The position numbers and the translations under genes are program-made. Shown here one piece after another: positions 10,968 through 23,512 of a DNA stretch of 64,000 nucleotides. The DNA is from Leptospiraceae bacterium. GTDB lineage: Bacteria > Spirochaetota > Leptospiria > Leptospirales > Leptospiraceae. Location of the stretch: the NCBI GenBank assembly GCA_015075105.1, contig JABTUZ010000001.1, positions 693,001-757,000 on the forward strand, in the 5' to 3' direction. The stretch's first letter is position 1, and each line of letters starts with the position of its first letter. The notes under the pieces were generated by a model. The model worked only from the letters and a program-made list of their open reading frames with translations, had not been told where the DNA came from and made no database searches.

Positions 10968-11356
10968 TTTTTAGAAACACCTATTCTATCCGGGTGGAGC
11001 TTTGTGCCGTAGCTAAATCGGAATTTTTCTTTAGCTTCTTTGGAGATACTTATCTTGTCTGCAAAAAATCCAGTAAGACCGTACAAGTCAAAAAATCTAA
11101 GCACTACTAAATTGTGTGATTTTAAAATAAATTTTTTGTTTTCTTTGTCTGATTCTTTTTTTAGAAGGATTAGAATTTGCACACCCGCAGTATCAATCGA
11201 AGTAACCTGGTCTAGATCTATTGTGAGTGAATTGCAAGAATCTAGAAATTCCAATAGCTCTGCCTTTAGTTCTGCAGCAGAATAAATATTCAGCTCTCCT
11301 TCAAAATAAATAGTTGTGGAGTCACCCAATGTCTCTGTACGGAAACTTAAACTCAT
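10964..11356 (-). CDS. STAS-domain protein (anti-sigma factor antagonist-like)
   Basis: This is a single STAS domain of 130 aa. The conserved loop is visible in LTIDLDQVTSIDTAGVQILI, where the serine that is phosphorylated in SpoIIAA-type proteins is replaced by the DTAG version (Thr instead of Ser). It lies between cheY and cheA with one- and four-base overlaps, so it belongs to the chemotaxis transcription unit. STAS proteins are found next to chemotaxis genes in several lineages; a role as a switchable partner in the array is an inference. No serine kinase or phosphatase of the SpoIIAB or RsbU type is visible nearby. Confidence 0.85.
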   Translation of the reverse strand: MSLSFRTETLGDSTTIYFEGELNIYSAAELKAELLEFLDSCNSLTIDLDQVTSIDTAGVQILILLKKESDKENKKFILKSHNLVVLRFFDLYGLTGFFADKISISKEAKEKFRFSYGTKLHPDRIGVSKK

Positions 11357-11721
11357 TATATGATAAGCCTTGAGATTGCGCTTAATAATTGTTGAGGAGA
11401 GAATGGTTTCACAAGCCAGGCTTTTGCACCTTTTTCCATCCCTTCTTTCTTTTTTTCTTCCTGTGATTCGGTTGTGAGCATTACCGTAGGCGTAAACTTG
11501 TTATTAGGCTCTGCCTTCACCTTGGTTAGAAAGGTTAGTCCGTCCATTACCGGCATATTTACATCGCAAATAATTAAATTCACCTTTGTTTCGCTGAGCT
11601 TTTTTAAGGCTTCTTCTCCATTGGAGGCCTCAAGTATTTCATAATTTGAGCCTTTTAGATAAACAGAAACGACTTTCCGGAAAACATCCGAATCGTCTAT
11701 AATCATGATTTTTTTAGACAA
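11356..11721 (-). CDS. cheY: CheY-like response regulator
   Basis: This is a stand-alone receiver domain of 121 aa. It has the acidic pair DD at residues 9-10, phosphoacceptor Asp53 in CDVNMPVMDG, a Thr in MLTTES and the conserved lysine in LVKPFSP. The CheY role (phospho-dependent signalling to the flagellar motor) is supported by its place in the operon, just before the STAS gene and cheA. Spirochaetes usually have more than one CheY, so this may not be the motor-binding one. Confidence 0.88.
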   Translation of the reverse strand: MSKKIMIIDDSDVFRKVVSVYLKGSNYEILEASNGEEALKKLSETKVNLIICDVNMPVMDGLTFLTKVKAEPNNKFTPTVMLTTESQEEKKKEGMEKGAKAWLVKPFSPQQLLSAISRLII

Positions 11722-11732
11722 CGATTCTCTCC

Positions 11733-13031
11733 TTATACTTTTAATGGAATAAAAATTTCAGCTAAGACGCAAGTGCTGACCTGTTTTCCGGTATGGTCTA
11801 TTGCATCGTGAATAAAAAATAATCCGTTGTGTTTCCTAATTAAATAATCGACAACTGTAAGCCCTAACCCAAGCCCAAATTTTTCAATAGAGATTATGTC
11901 TTCTAATGGTGGGTGGATTCTAAAAAAAGGCTCTATGACCAATTTTTCCATAGATTCAGGAACTCCACCGTAAGGCTCTTTGGCTACTTCATTTTTCACA
12001 GAAATACAAAAATACCCTTGAGAAGAATTGCAAAAAATATTGATTTGGCTTTTTGGAGTAGAGTATTTGTATGCGTTTATCAAAACTTCTTCAAAAACTA
12101 AGAGTATTTTTTCTAGATTGATATTTAGCTTGTGCCTCGTCTTGGAAATGGGTAGGGTAACGTGCAAATTCTTTTTTTGAAAGTAGGGCTTTAAGTCCTC
12201 AACAACAGGAGTGAGTTTTTCTAATAATTCTGAGGAATCTATTTCCGTGAACTCTAATTTTTCTTCCATTAGATTTGTGATTCTGTCCAAGCCGTCTAGT
12301 AATTGTCTGGAGTGGTTGTTATTTTCAAATAGTAGCTCCATTACTTCTTTGTCAACATGGTAAGCCCCGTCGCTTATTGTTGCTGTGGCTTGGATCATTT
12401 CTATTACTGACACCATCATCCCTAATCCACCACCTTGGGATAGGGAAGTTTTTAGGTTGTATATAGAATTTTTGTCTTGAGACCCCTCACCGGTTTTCAG
12501 CCTTGTTTCTTTGTAGTTTAGCCACTCTAATTGACCCCTAAGTTTCAAACCCTCGTTCATGATCGCATTCTTTTCAGATTCTTTCAAGTATTGGTATTCT
12601 AAGGCTTTTAAAATATTCTGGTTGAATAGGTCTGCATTAATCGGTTTTACGATATAATCAAAGACTCCCATTTTCATAATCTCTATGATCGTATCCGGTG
12701 AGTCTAAGGCTGTTTGAACCAAGATAACAGAGTCAGGGTGGATTTTTTTAAGCTCTGTTATGAAGGTTTTCCCATCCATAACAGGCATCATTAAGTCCAC
12801 AATATATATAGAGTAAAATTTTTTCTCTAATAGCTCTAAGGCTTCTTTTCCGTTGGTTGCTGCCTCTGTTTCAATTCCTAACTCTTTACAAAGAGATTGC
12901 AGCAGAATAATATTTTCTATTTTATCTTCTACTATTAGAATAGGGTGCTTTTTAAATCTTAGTAAATTTTCGAGGGTGTAGGAAATTTTGTGTAAAATCC
13001 TTTTCCGTTTAAATTTCCATTCTCCCTTCAA
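11733..13031 (-). CDS. Receiver domain fused to histidine-kinase-type ATPase
   Basis: This first gene of the chemotaxis operon encodes 432 aa. A receiver domain spans about 30-150, with VEDKIEN at the start, YIVDLMMPVMDG as phosphorylation site and YIVKPIN. The C-terminal part is a HATPase with N box VLINAYKYS and G box FGLGLGLTVVDYLIRKHNG. The middle (about 195-290) is predicted helical but does not show the usual H-E-x-R/N-T-P phosphoacceptor box; the only candidate is a histidine in ENNNHSRQLLDGL. It may be a receiver-controlled ATPase or phosphotransfer partner of CheA. Its start is only 22 bases from the end of a dead transposase gene, so the operon promoter probably lies in former insertion sequence DNA. 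Confidence 0.82.
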   Translation of the reverse strand: MKGEWKFKRKRILHKISYTLENLLRFKKHPILIVEDKIENIILLQSLCKELGIETEAATNGKEALELLEKKFYSIYIVDLMMPVMDGKTFITELKKIHPDSVILVQTALDSPDTIIEIMKMGVFDYIVKPINADLFNQNILKALEYQYLKESEKNAIMNEGLKLRGQLEWLNYKETRLKTGEGSQDKNSIYNLKTSLSQGGGLGMMVSVIEMIQATATISDGAYHVDKEVMELLFENNNHSRQLLDGLDRITNLMEEKLEFTEIDSSELLEKLTPVVEDLKPYFQKKNLHVTLPISKTRHKLNINLEKILLVFEEVLINAYKYSTPKSQINIFCNSSQGYFCISVKNEVAKEPYGGVPESMEKLVIEPFFRIHPPLEDIISIEKFGLGLGLTVVDYLIRKHNGLFFIHDAIDHTGKQVSTCVLAEIFIPLKV

Positions 13032-13052
13032 AATTTATTGCAAACTGATTAA

Positions 13053-14193
13053 TCACTTATTTTTAATCCCGGATAGGCATGGTCCATTTTTGATGCATTC
13101 TGCAGAGCCAGATACAACAGTTTTTGCCGCATCATCATTGGAAATGAAGCCCGGTTTTTGATCACTTTTCAGAGCGTCATATTCAAAGACTCGATTGCAT
13201 TGGTTGTGTAAATTGCTTTTTGATTTCTGCCGGATAGGGCAAGGAAAGGAATTATCTCCATTCCATCTGTTTTCCCAGGATTTTGAAATCATCGGATATT
13301 TTGAATCCCATTTTTAGAAAATTCCTGAAGTTTTAATTTTGCTTCCTCAACGTTCACTGCACGATAGATTTTTTTCAAGTCGGATGAAAGCTCTTTTCGA
13401 TTTTAAAGGAAACATACTTTAGAGAATTTCTGACCATATGAACGATACAAAGCTGAACTTCGGCATTTGGATAAATAGTTTAATCGCTTCCGAAAACCGG
13501 TAAGTCCATCAACAGTTCAATCAATATCCTGCAACCCACGGTTTTAGTTCAGTCAGGTTTGGAGCCAGAACTTGGATCCTTCATTTTTCAATCCAGAGCC
13601 TCAAAACCTCTTTTAAACCGTTCATATTGACGCCGATAGCCATATGAACAGCCTTGTTTTGACCTGACCATCGTCTCTAATTTTGACCCTCAATGCATCA
13701 AGATAAATAATCGGATAGATTGAATCAATAGGTCTGGTCTGCTATTTACTACTTCTTCGATTACACCATCTGTTACTGTGGAGATCAGATCAGGAGAAAC
13801 TTCAACCTGATAGATTTCCTGAAGATGAGCCTGGATGGCGTGTCGTCATTCCTCGCATACATAGAAATTATTTTCATCAAATCCATTCCAATGGGTCTGG
13901 TTTTCTTGATTATCTTCGGTTCAAATTCGGAATTCGGTCTCTGGGAACGTCGATTTCCAGGTCGCCTTGATAGTCTTTTCAGAAAACCATTGCGGGAATT
14001 GCCGGCACCATTTTGCCGAGAATGTTTTTCATAACCCAATTCATGGGTCAGTTCCTGCCGCATAGCCTTCTCGACTATAGCTTTGGTTAATTTTTCAGAA
14101 GAAGACCATTTTCACCGATCAATTCTTCAGGATTTTGTATTCCTTTGATCAACTCTTCATGAGCTCGTCTTTTCTGGATTTTGTTTTTGCCAT
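13053..14193 (-). pseudogene. IS256-family (mutator) transposase, multiply frameshifted
   Basis: Fragments in several minus-strand frames line up in order with IS256 transposases. They are MAKTKSRK at the start (14193), then EELIKGIQNPEELIGENG, HELGYEKH followed by NSEFEPKI and KIISMYAR, and a C-terminal stretch ending near 13053 with SNDDAAKTVV. At least four shifts or stops separate the pieces, so the gene is dead. A 7-bp inverted match (ATTAATC at 13048-13054, GATTAAT at 14239-14245) could be what is left of the terminal repeats, but this is weak. The element lies immediately upstream of the chemotaxis operon. Confidence 0.85.
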
Positions 14194-14310
14194 ATTCTTT
14201 ACCCTCTTTTATTTTCGGAGTAAAAGATATTTACATGGGATTAATTAACTTTGAAAATTCTTTTTATAGTTGTTTTTTTTTTTGTTTCGGATTAGTTTGA
14301 ATAAATTTTT

Positions 14311-14419
14311 AAGTCCCATGGTTTAGGTTTTTTTTTTACCTTTCAAATTTTTTTTTGTGTTTTGTCGATTTAGTTTTAATCTTTACTGATTTTTAAATCT
14401 TTGAAGTCCCATGGTTTAG
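14311..14419. repeat. 16-bp direct repeat, duplicated response-regulator tail
   Basis: The sequence AAGTCCCATGGTTTAG occurs at 14311-14326 and again at 14404-14419. On the minus strand both copies encode the KPWD motif typical of a receiver-domain C-terminus, each followed by a short tail and a stop (KPWDLKIYSN and KPWDFKDLKISKD). The second copy belongs to the decayed response regulator gene. The first therefore looks like a remnant of another copy of the same 3' end. The DNA between and around them is rich in T runs. Confidence 0.6.
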
Positions 14420-14729
14420 TGAAAATTGCAATCACACCTTCTTTTTTAGAAATATTTTCTTTTGTTTCTTTGTCGATATAGCCTGTAATCATTACCGATT
14501 TTATTTCCGGATAGTTGTCTCTGATCTTTGAAATGGGTTCATAAGGGTATGTTGTTTTTAGTTTTTTTAATCACCAAGGGTAGCTCGGTTCCTTCTTTTT
14601 TTAGCTCTTCGATTAGGATTAGTGCTTCTTTTGCACTCATTGCAGTTTCTATTTCAAATTTATCGTCGAAGTGGTATTTTAATTCTTCTGATATTTAATT
14701 TTCTTCATCATAACGCAAAAGTATAAAAT

Positions 14730-14733
<4 letters not shown>
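14376..14733 (-). pseudogene. Decayed response regulator (receiver domain) gene coupled to the histidine kinase
   Basis: The minus-strand frame starting at 14733 (ATGA overlap with the kinase stop) reads MNFILLRYDEEN and then a stop. The same register after the stop gives EELKYHFDDKFEIETAMSAK and ALILIEELKKEG. After one more frameshift the sequence EPISKIRDNYPEIKSVMITG and FTKPWDFKDL appear. This is the order of a receiver domain: N-terminal acidic motif, helix 1, strand 4 (VMITG) and the lysine of TKPW. The expected phosphoacceptor aspartate block is missing or damaged. The position suggests it was the cognate regulator of the upstream kinase. Confidence 0.78.
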
Positions 14734-17294
<2,561 letters not shown>

Positions 17295-17638
17295 CCCTAT
17301 CCCAAAAAATTGAATTTAGAATTTTCACTTAAACAACATAAAAGCTAATACTTTTCAAATATATATTTCAAAATTGTGAAAAAATAATGTCCCTTTTTTG
17401 TCAAAATAAGTCAATAAAGTTTTTAAAATTTTTTTAAATTTTTAAAAACTTTATCTAAAATTTTATTTTTTCCTATACACTATGTATTTTGCTCATATCA
17501 TAAAATTTTGTCAATACCACAAATAGGGTATTCTGCTTTTTAGTTTTAGTCAATAAAATTTTCACTTCTTCGAATAAGCAATTTGTTTGTAGATAGGTCA
17601 TTTTGCCCTATTTTAAGAAGTTTTTTTAATTTTACTGC
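17295..17638. other. AT-rich gene-free interval between two histidine kinase genes
   Basis: This 344-base stretch is extremely AT-rich and contains no plausible gene on either strand. It holds one strong inverted repeat (17414-17454, listed separately) and should contain the promoter of the downstream membrane kinase. I see no convincing -35/-10 pair. Confidence 0.6.
17414..17454 (-). terminator. 15-bp perfect inverted repeat, probable terminator
   Basis: The arms ATAAAGTTTTTAAAA (17414-17428) and its exact complement (17440-17454) are separated by 11 bases. The hairpin lies downstream of the soluble kinase gene that ends at 17639. Being almost entirely A/T it is thermodynamically weak, so a regulatory dyad is also possible. 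Confidence 0.5.
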
Positions 17639-19327
17639 TTAGTCTGAAATTTTTTCTGTGAATGGAAGTGAAATTGTAAAAGTGCTGCCCCTCCCTATTT
17701 CACTTTTTATTAAAATTTTTCCTCCGTGGGCTTCCACAAGTTTTTTAGAGATAGGCAGTCCAAGACCGGTACCTTCGTTTTCAGAGCCCAAAGGTGATTC
17801 GAATTGTGCAAAATTATCAAAAATTTTCTCTATGTTTTCCTTGGATATTCCTATCCCTGTGTCTATAAAATCTATTTCAATGAATGAATCTATAATTCTG
17901 ACTTGAACCGTAATACTCCCTTTTTTGGGTGAGAATTTGATCGCATTGGTTAAAATATTGATAAAAACTTGCAGGATTCTTTTTTCGTCACCTATCATAT
18001 AGAATTTTTCTTTTTTTGGAGGATGAAAAAATACAGAAATTTCTTTTTTATCCGATTGTGGATTTAGTATAAAGATTGTATTTTGGACAAGTTCCAAAAT
18101 CTCTATTCTATTTTTTTGTAAGGTGATGATTCCTGATTCGATTTTTGTAATATCTAAAATTTCATTTATGATTTTCAGTAAATGCACACCCGCAGTATGG
18201 ATAAAATTCAAATATTCTTTTTCTTTCACTTGAGATTCATTCAATCGAATTAATTCCGAAAATCCTATAATTGAATTTAAAGGACTTCTAAGTTCGTGGG
18301 TCATGTTGGATAAAAAATCGCTTTTTGCTTTGTTCGCAGAATTGGCAAGGAGGAGGGCTTTTTCTAATTCTTTGGTTCTTTTTTTTACTAATTCTTCAAG
18401 GTGAGATTTGTGGAGTTGAAGTTCTTTCTCTTTTGCTTTTTTATCGAGAAATGTTCCTATCATAAGTGTCAAAGATTTAAAAATAGCAAGTTCTTCCGAA
18501 TTCCAATTTCTTTTTTTTTCGCAGTCTTCAAACCGAATAAACCCCCAAAGAGTACTATCTACAAAAATAGGGATTACCAAAACTGAAAGTATATTTTCTT
18601 TTTCAAATATAGCTTGTTCTTTTTCGTTGAATTCGTCTAACGTACCGCAAATATGAGCCTCTTTTAAAAAACTTTCTATCCACCAGTGAAACTCATTTCC
18701 AAAAAAAATACTTTTGATATCGGAATCAAATTTTGATATGTTTGGGTTTGTCACTTGAATCGGATTTGCAAAGTAGTCCTGATTTTCACTGTGGAATATT
18801 TTAAAAATTGAAATTCTGGACACATCGGTAAATATAATCAAATTCTCCAAGGCTTCTGAAATAGGATTTACGTAATTGGAAGAGAGTAGGATTTGTGAAG
18901 ATGCGTTTATCCCCATCTCGTATTTCAGTCTTTTGGTGAGAGAAGCCTTGGCAGATTTGAGTGAGCCAATATCTTTTAGAGTGGACAGGTAATACAAAAT
19001 TTTTGTGTCTTTTTCAAATACAGGTGAGATCCTCCATTCTAAGGTGACCAGGGACTTTCCCTTTTTTAGAAAAGGGATTTCTGTTTTTTGAACTTTTTTA
19101 TAATTCATGGATTTCTGAAAATTTTGAAAGATCGGATTTTCCAAGTTTTCCGAAAAAAGAATAGGTAGCTCTTTCTCAAGAATTTCTTCTTTTTCGTATC
19201 CGAAAAATTTCCAAAAACTATCATTTGCGAGTAGAATTTTTTGATTTAAAAGTGAATGTTCATTCGATGTTAAAAAAATAATCTCGTCTATAGAGTTGAG
19301 TAGAAATTCTGAAGAGGGATGTTTCAC
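17639..19327 (-). CDS. Soluble PAS-GAF sensor histidine kinase
   Basis: The 562-aa protein has no membrane segment. An N-terminal PAS domain (about 10-130, ending in [16 protein letters not shown]) is followed by a GAF domain (about 145-300, with [17 protein letters not shown]), a short coiled coil, a HisKA domain with the phosphoacceptor in [19 protein letters not shown] and an HATPase with [19 protein letters not shown]. There is no receiver domain and no regulator gene beside it. It starts nine bases after ispH and is probably the last gene of an operon with ispH and two exported proteins. The signal is unknown. Confidence 0.92.
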   Translation of the reverse strand: MKHPSSEFLLNSIDEIIFLTSNEHSLLNQKILLANDSFWKFFGYEKEEILEKELPILFSENLENPIFQNFQKSMNYKKVQKTEIPFLKKGKSLVTLEWRISPVFEKDTKILYYLSTLKDIGSLKSAKASLTKRLKYEMGINASSQILLSSNYVNPISEALENLIIFTDVSRISIFKIFHSENQDYFANPIQVTNPNISKFDSDIKSIFFGNEFHWWIESFLKEAHICGTLDEFNEKEQAIFEKENILSVLVIPIFVDSTLWGFIRFEDCEKKRNWNSEELAIFKSLTLMIGTFLDKKAKEKELQLHKSHLEELVKKRTKELEKALLLANSANKAKSDFLSNMTHELRSPLNSIIGFSELIRLNESQVKEKEYLNFIHTAGVHLLKIINEILDITKIESGIITLQKNRIEILELVQNTIFILNPQSDKKEISVFFHPPKKEKFYMIGDEKRILQVFINILTNAIKFSPKKGSITVQVRIIDSFIEIDFIDTGIGISKENIEKIFDNFAQFESPLGSENEGTGLGLPISKKLVEAHGGKILIKSEIGRGSTFTISLPFTEKISD

Positions 19328-19336
19328 GCTTTTTAC

Positions 19337-20290
19337 TTAGTCTTTCAATAATTCTTTTGGTAATCTAAAATTCATGGAGTCTTCTCTCGAACCGGGAAAA
19401 CCTTTCACTTTTGCATCAGGAAAAAAAGTCAATAACTTAGCGATGATTTCATCAATCAACACTTGAGGAGTAGATGCACCTGCGGTTACACCCAGAGTTT
19501 TTATATTTTTATTTAGAATGATTTCTTTTGTGATTTCTTCGGATGAGCTGACTCTAAAAGATTCCGGTTTTTGTTTTTGTGCAAGTTGAACGAGTCTGTT
19601 GGAGTTAGAGCTATTTTCTGCGCCTATGACGAGCACTGCATCTACTATTTGAATCATCTCACCGACTGCTTCTTGCCTTTCGGTAGTCGCATAGCATATA
19701 TCGTCTTTTTCGGGGTGCTCTACAAAAGGAAAAAGCTCTTCTATTTTTTTTACGATTTCTCTTGTATCTATAACTGAAAGTGTAGTTTGCATCAGATAGG
19801 TGAGGGGCTTGTCTTTTGTAATTTTCTCTTTTAGTGCAATTACATCTTCGACCGTTTCCACAAGCATCATCTCTGCCTCTCCCATTGTGCCTATTGCCTC
19901 GTCGTGTCCTCTGTGTCCGATATAGATGATTTGGTATTCGTCTTTCAATCTTCTTGCTTTTCTGTGAACTCGCGTTACGAGGGGACAGGTAGCATCTCCT
20001 ATTTTCATAGAATGCTCTTTCGCATAACGCACAATTTCCGGGGATACACCGTGGGCACTAAAGATCACAGTCGCACCGTCGGGAGCTTCATTTAGCTCAC
20101 TGATAAATTGAACTCCTTTTTTTTTCATGTCTTCCACAACTCTTTTGTTGTGAACGATTTCTTTTCGTACATAAATCGGGTTTTCTAATGTACTGTTTAT
20201 TTTATTTACGCTTTCTACATAAGAGATTGCATATTTTACACCGGCACAAAATCCCCTTGGATTGGCTAAAAAGATTTTTTCTATTCCCAT
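19337..20290 (-). CDS. ispH: 4-hydroxy-3-methylbut-2-enyl diphosphate reductase IspH
   Basis: IspH catalyses the last step of the methylerythritol phosphate pathway, reducing HMBPP to IPP and DMAPP with a [4Fe-4S] cluster. The 317-aa protein shows the three cluster cysteines in NPRGFCAGVKYA, GDATCPLVTRVHRKA and DDICYATTERQEAV, plus the substrate-binding SSNSNRL and GASTPQVLIDE motifs. Length is normal. It is preceded by a small exported protein gene (11-base gap) and followed by the soluble histidine kinase gene. Confidence 0.97.
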   Translation of the reverse strand: MGIEKIFLANPRGFCAGVKYAISYVESVNKINSTLENPIYVRKEIVHNKRVVEDMKKKGVQFISELNEAPDGATVIFSAHGVSPEIVRYAKEHSMKIGDATCPLVTRVHRKARRLKDEYQIIYIGHRGHDEAIGTMGEAEMMLVETVEDVIALKEKITKDKPLTYLMQTTLSVIDTREIVKKIEELFPFVEHPEKDDICYATTERQEAVGEMIQIVDAVLVIGAENSSNSNRLVQLAQKQKPESFRVSSSEEITKEIILNKNIKTLGVTAGASTPQVLIDEIIAKLLTFFPDAKVKGFPGSREDSMNFRLPKELLKD

Positions 20291-20301
20291 AAAATTTAGA
20301 C

Positions 20302-20877
20302 TTAAAAACTAATTTTTCCCCATTGAAAATACCCTGATTTTTCAGAATCAGAAGCAGGACGATTGATTAGTGAAGGTTTTTCTTCTGATTTTTTATTTGC
20401 AGGAATATCTTTTGAAAATGAATAAATTACGCCATAGAGTACTTCTACAATAGAAGGGTCTCTTGTATTGTCCAATATCTCGATTTCCAGATGATAGTTT
20501 TTGATATTCTCTTTTTTTAATTCAACTAAAATTTCTGAATCTACTTTTTTAGAAACAATTTTACGAATTATTCGATCTTTGTCGTCTGCCTCGTACACCG
20601 TAAATAAAAATTCATTTACACTTCCGTCGTGGGTTGCCCCAAATGCAATGAAGTCAGGCAGGGTAGAAGTTTTAATTCTTGCGGTAAAAATCACCCTACC
20701 ACCATTTGTGATACCTGCATAGAGTCTTTCTTGTCCTATTGTATAGCCCATACTTTTTAAATTGGAACGCAAATTTCTTACATTGGATTTTAAATGATCG
20801 GAGTTATCTTCCGAAAAAAACTGAATTGGTAAAAATGTAAGAAATAGAAAAGCGATATTTACTAAGTTGAATCTCAT
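20302..20877 (-). CDS. Exported protein of unknown function
   Basis: The likely start is the ATG at 20877, giving 191 aa that begin MRFNLVNIAFLFLTFLPIQF, a clear signal peptide. An upstream in-frame extension into the CAP gene is possible but would put the signal peptide inside the protein. The mature part contains a region around FIAFGATHDGSVNEFLF and VEVLYGVIYSFSKDIP that looks like a beta-rich domain. I do not recognise the family. The start is four bases after the CAP-domain gene stop, and ispH follows after 11 bases. Confidence 0.75.
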   Translation of the reverse strand: MRFNLVNIAFLFLTFLPIQFFSEDNSDHLKSNVRNLRSNLKSMGYTIGQERLYAGITNGGRVIFTARIKTSTLPDFIAFGATHDGSVNEFLFTVYEADDKDRIIRKIVSKKVDSEILVELKKENIKNYHLEIEILDNTRDPSIVEVLYGVIYSFSKDIPANKKSEEKPSLINRPASDSEKSGYFQWGKISF

Positions 20878-20881
20878 AGAT

Positions 20882-21622
20882 TTACCATTCGTCGGATTTT
20901 TTAGGTAGAACCTTGTTTCGGATCGATGTAGGGTTTTTTGTTGCAGGCTCTTTTGTTGAAGTTTCGTTATTGACAGATTCATTGCTACCTGTGTCTTTTT
21001 CTGTGTATTTTCCAGCAAAGTTCATAACGCACATACTTTTGTACATTTTGTGGTCTCCACATCCTACTCCTGCATAGTGAATTCCCTTTTTTAATAGATT
21101 CAACCTGTGTCCTCTGGACGGTACTCCATCGTCCACAATCAATTGAATTAGAACATCTCTTGCAACATTATACCCATAGCTGATATTCTCCGCAGAAAGC
21201 AAATCCCATTTTCCGAACCTATTCATTCTGGATGAAGGAGTTGAGCCGTCTGTGCCTGTGTGCCCGACACTCCCTTTTGGACCTGTGTCGTTTACGTGGC
21301 TTTTGGATGCAAGAGAAAGTCCTTTAGAATATTGAAGAGTTTCTAAGGACTCGGCTTTTTTTAACTCTCGGATTGCCTCATCTACCGCAGAAATACCTTC
21401 GTTTGTTCGTATGGCAATTTTTCCGGGAACACGAATCAGTTTTCCGTCAAAATATTTTTTATATTCTACTAGAATTTCAGAGTATTTGGGAGGGTTTTGT
21501 CTAAGTAGATTGATTTCATCCAAGACTTCTTTTTCAAGAGGAGTAAGAATCGAATCTTCTGAGTTCAGACCAAAAGAAATTATAAATAGAAGAAAAAATA
21601 CAACTATTAGATTTTTTAACAT
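20882..21622 (-). CDS. Exported CAP/SCP-domain protein
   Basis: The start at 21622 is chosen because AGAGAGG lies a few bases upstream and the protein then begins with the signal peptide MLKNLIVVFFLLFIISFGLN. The 247-aa product carries a CAP (cysteine-rich secretory/PR-1) domain. Typical features are EVLDEINLLRQNPPKYSEIL, SKSHVNDTGPKGSVGHTGTD, SAENISYGY and HRLNLLKKGIHYAGVGCG. Bacterial CAP proteins are exported and of mostly unknown activity. It is the first gene of a presumed operon with the 20302-20877 gene, ispH and a histidine kinase, divergent from flagellin. Confidence 0.88.
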   Translation of the reverse strand: MLKNLIVVFFLLFIISFGLNSEDSILTPLEKEVLDEINLLRQNPPKYSEILVEYKKYFDGKLIRVPGKIAIRTNEGISAVDEAIRELKKAESLETLQYSKGLSLASKSHVNDTGPKGSVGHTGTDGSTPSSRMNRFGKWDLLSAENISYGYNVARDVLIQLIVDDGVPSRGHRLNLLKKGIHYAGVGCGDHKMYKSMCVMNFAGKYTEKDTGSNESVNNETSTKEPATKNPTSIRNKVLPKKSDEW

Positions 21623-21857
21623 GAAATCCTCTCTTTTATAAATAAATTTTAATCTATTCTTTGCACGATTAAAAAGAAACAATTTTTTATTCGGCTTAAA
21701 TTTATTCATTTTCACAAGACTTATACGACATAGTAATCAGATTCCTATATGTAATATTATTTTTAGAATTTTAAAAAAAATATAATCAAAATTTTCGATT
21801 GTGACGAAACAAAATTTAGGAAGGTCAAGGAAGATCTTCGGAAAACCCATTTTTTAT

Positions 21858-22742
<885 letters not shown>

Positions 22743-22757
22743 GAGTAATTTAGGTTA

Positions 22758-22798
22758 CCCGGCACCACTTTTTTTCGTAAGAACAAAGTGGCGCTGGG
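22758..22798 (+). terminator. Hairpin downstream of flaB
   Basis: CCCGGCACCACTTT (22758-22771) pairs with AAAGTGGCGCTGGG (22785-22798), giving about 14 pairs with one mismatch and one wobble. There is no T run after it, so it may protect the mRNA 3' end or act with the next terminator. Confidence 0.5.
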
Positions 22799-22893
22799 AT
22801 GCGAAAAATAAAGGTCTACAGATTTTCAAAATAAAGACGATAAATACTGTAGAATGGATTTATAATAAAATTATAAATCGCCGTGCGACTCTG

Positions 22894-22926
22894 AAGCCCG
22901 AATATCCGTTCGGGCTTTTTTTTTTC
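22894..22926 (+). terminator. Rho-independent terminator of flaB
   Basis: AAGCCCGAA (22894-22902) pairs perfectly with TTCGGGCTT (22909-22917), followed by a run of T residues. This is a classic intrinsic terminator about 150 bases after the flagellin stop. Confidence 0.88.
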
Positions 22927-23017
22927 TAAAAATAAATTTTTAAAAATTGATTTTACTATAAAACTTTCTGCAAAAAAGGAAAAAGCAGGAAAAGTTTGCA
23001 TTACTCGTAAATGAAAT

Positions 23018-23065
23018 ATGCAGGCATTAGAATTTGAAACTTCACTAAAAAACAATACAATACCG
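23018..23065 (+). pseudogene. Antitoxin-like N-terminal fragment
   Basis: The frame starting at ATG 23018 reads MQALEFETSLKNNTIPG, which resembles the first residues of small antitoxins that begin M-x-x-L-E-F-E/D. The frame then passes into unrelated sequence. It may be the stump of an antitoxin gene in a region that still carries a hicAB pair. The match is short, so confidence is low. Confidence 0.35.
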
Positions 23066-23257
23066 GGGTCTTCGAGACTATCGGCTTCCGGCTCGCCCTC
23101 CCTTCTGAATGACTGGGAATCTGCCCATCACAACTTTTTCTTTGAAAAAAAGTGGTGCGGGATCTGGGAGTTTGAATTGGGGTGCATGGGCTTTATTTGT
23201 TTAAAAATGATTCATATATCATTGACTAATATCATAAATTGTTAATTTATTGAAAAT

Positions 23258-23512
23258 ATGGGTTCCTATGAAAAAATCTGGCAAAAAATTATTGATGGGA
23301 ATTCTGATGCAAATATTGACTTTGAAGATATTTGTAAATTATTGCAAAAAATCGGATTTGAAATGCGTGTGAAAGGATCTCACCATATTTTTAGAATGGA
23401 TGGTGTGGAGGAGCGTATTAATGTACAAAAAGATGGAGCAAAAGCAAAACCATACCAAGTTCGCCAGATTAGAAAAGTATTAATTCTAAATAAGCTAAAG
23501 GAAAAATTATGA
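23258..23512 (+). CDS. hicA: HicA-family mRNA interferase toxin
   Basis: HicA toxins are small double-stranded-RNA-binding-fold ribonucleases that cleave mRNA. The 84-aa protein has the family core: CKLLQKIGFEMRVKGSHHIF with the catalytic histidine in GSHHIF, then a variable strand and PYQVRQIRKVLI. The stop overlaps the hicB start by four bases (ATGA). Its upstream ribosome site is poor (no clear GGAG), which would keep toxin translation low; this is an inference. Confidence 0.85.
   Translation: MGSYEKIWQKIIDGNSDANIDFEDICKLLQKIGFEMRVKGSHHIFRMDGVEERINVQKDGAKAKPYQVRQIRKVLILNKLKEKL

Larger units (their letters stand above)
22743..23257. other. Interval between flaB and hicA
   Basis: The left part holds two hairpins downstream of flaB. 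Around 23018-23065 there is a fragment resembling the start of an antitoxin. A relatively GC-rich stretch at 23063-23180 contains AAAAAAAGTGGTGCGGGATCTGGG, similar to AAAGTGGCGCTGGGATGCG found in the first hairpin. No intact gene is visible. Confidence 0.55.
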
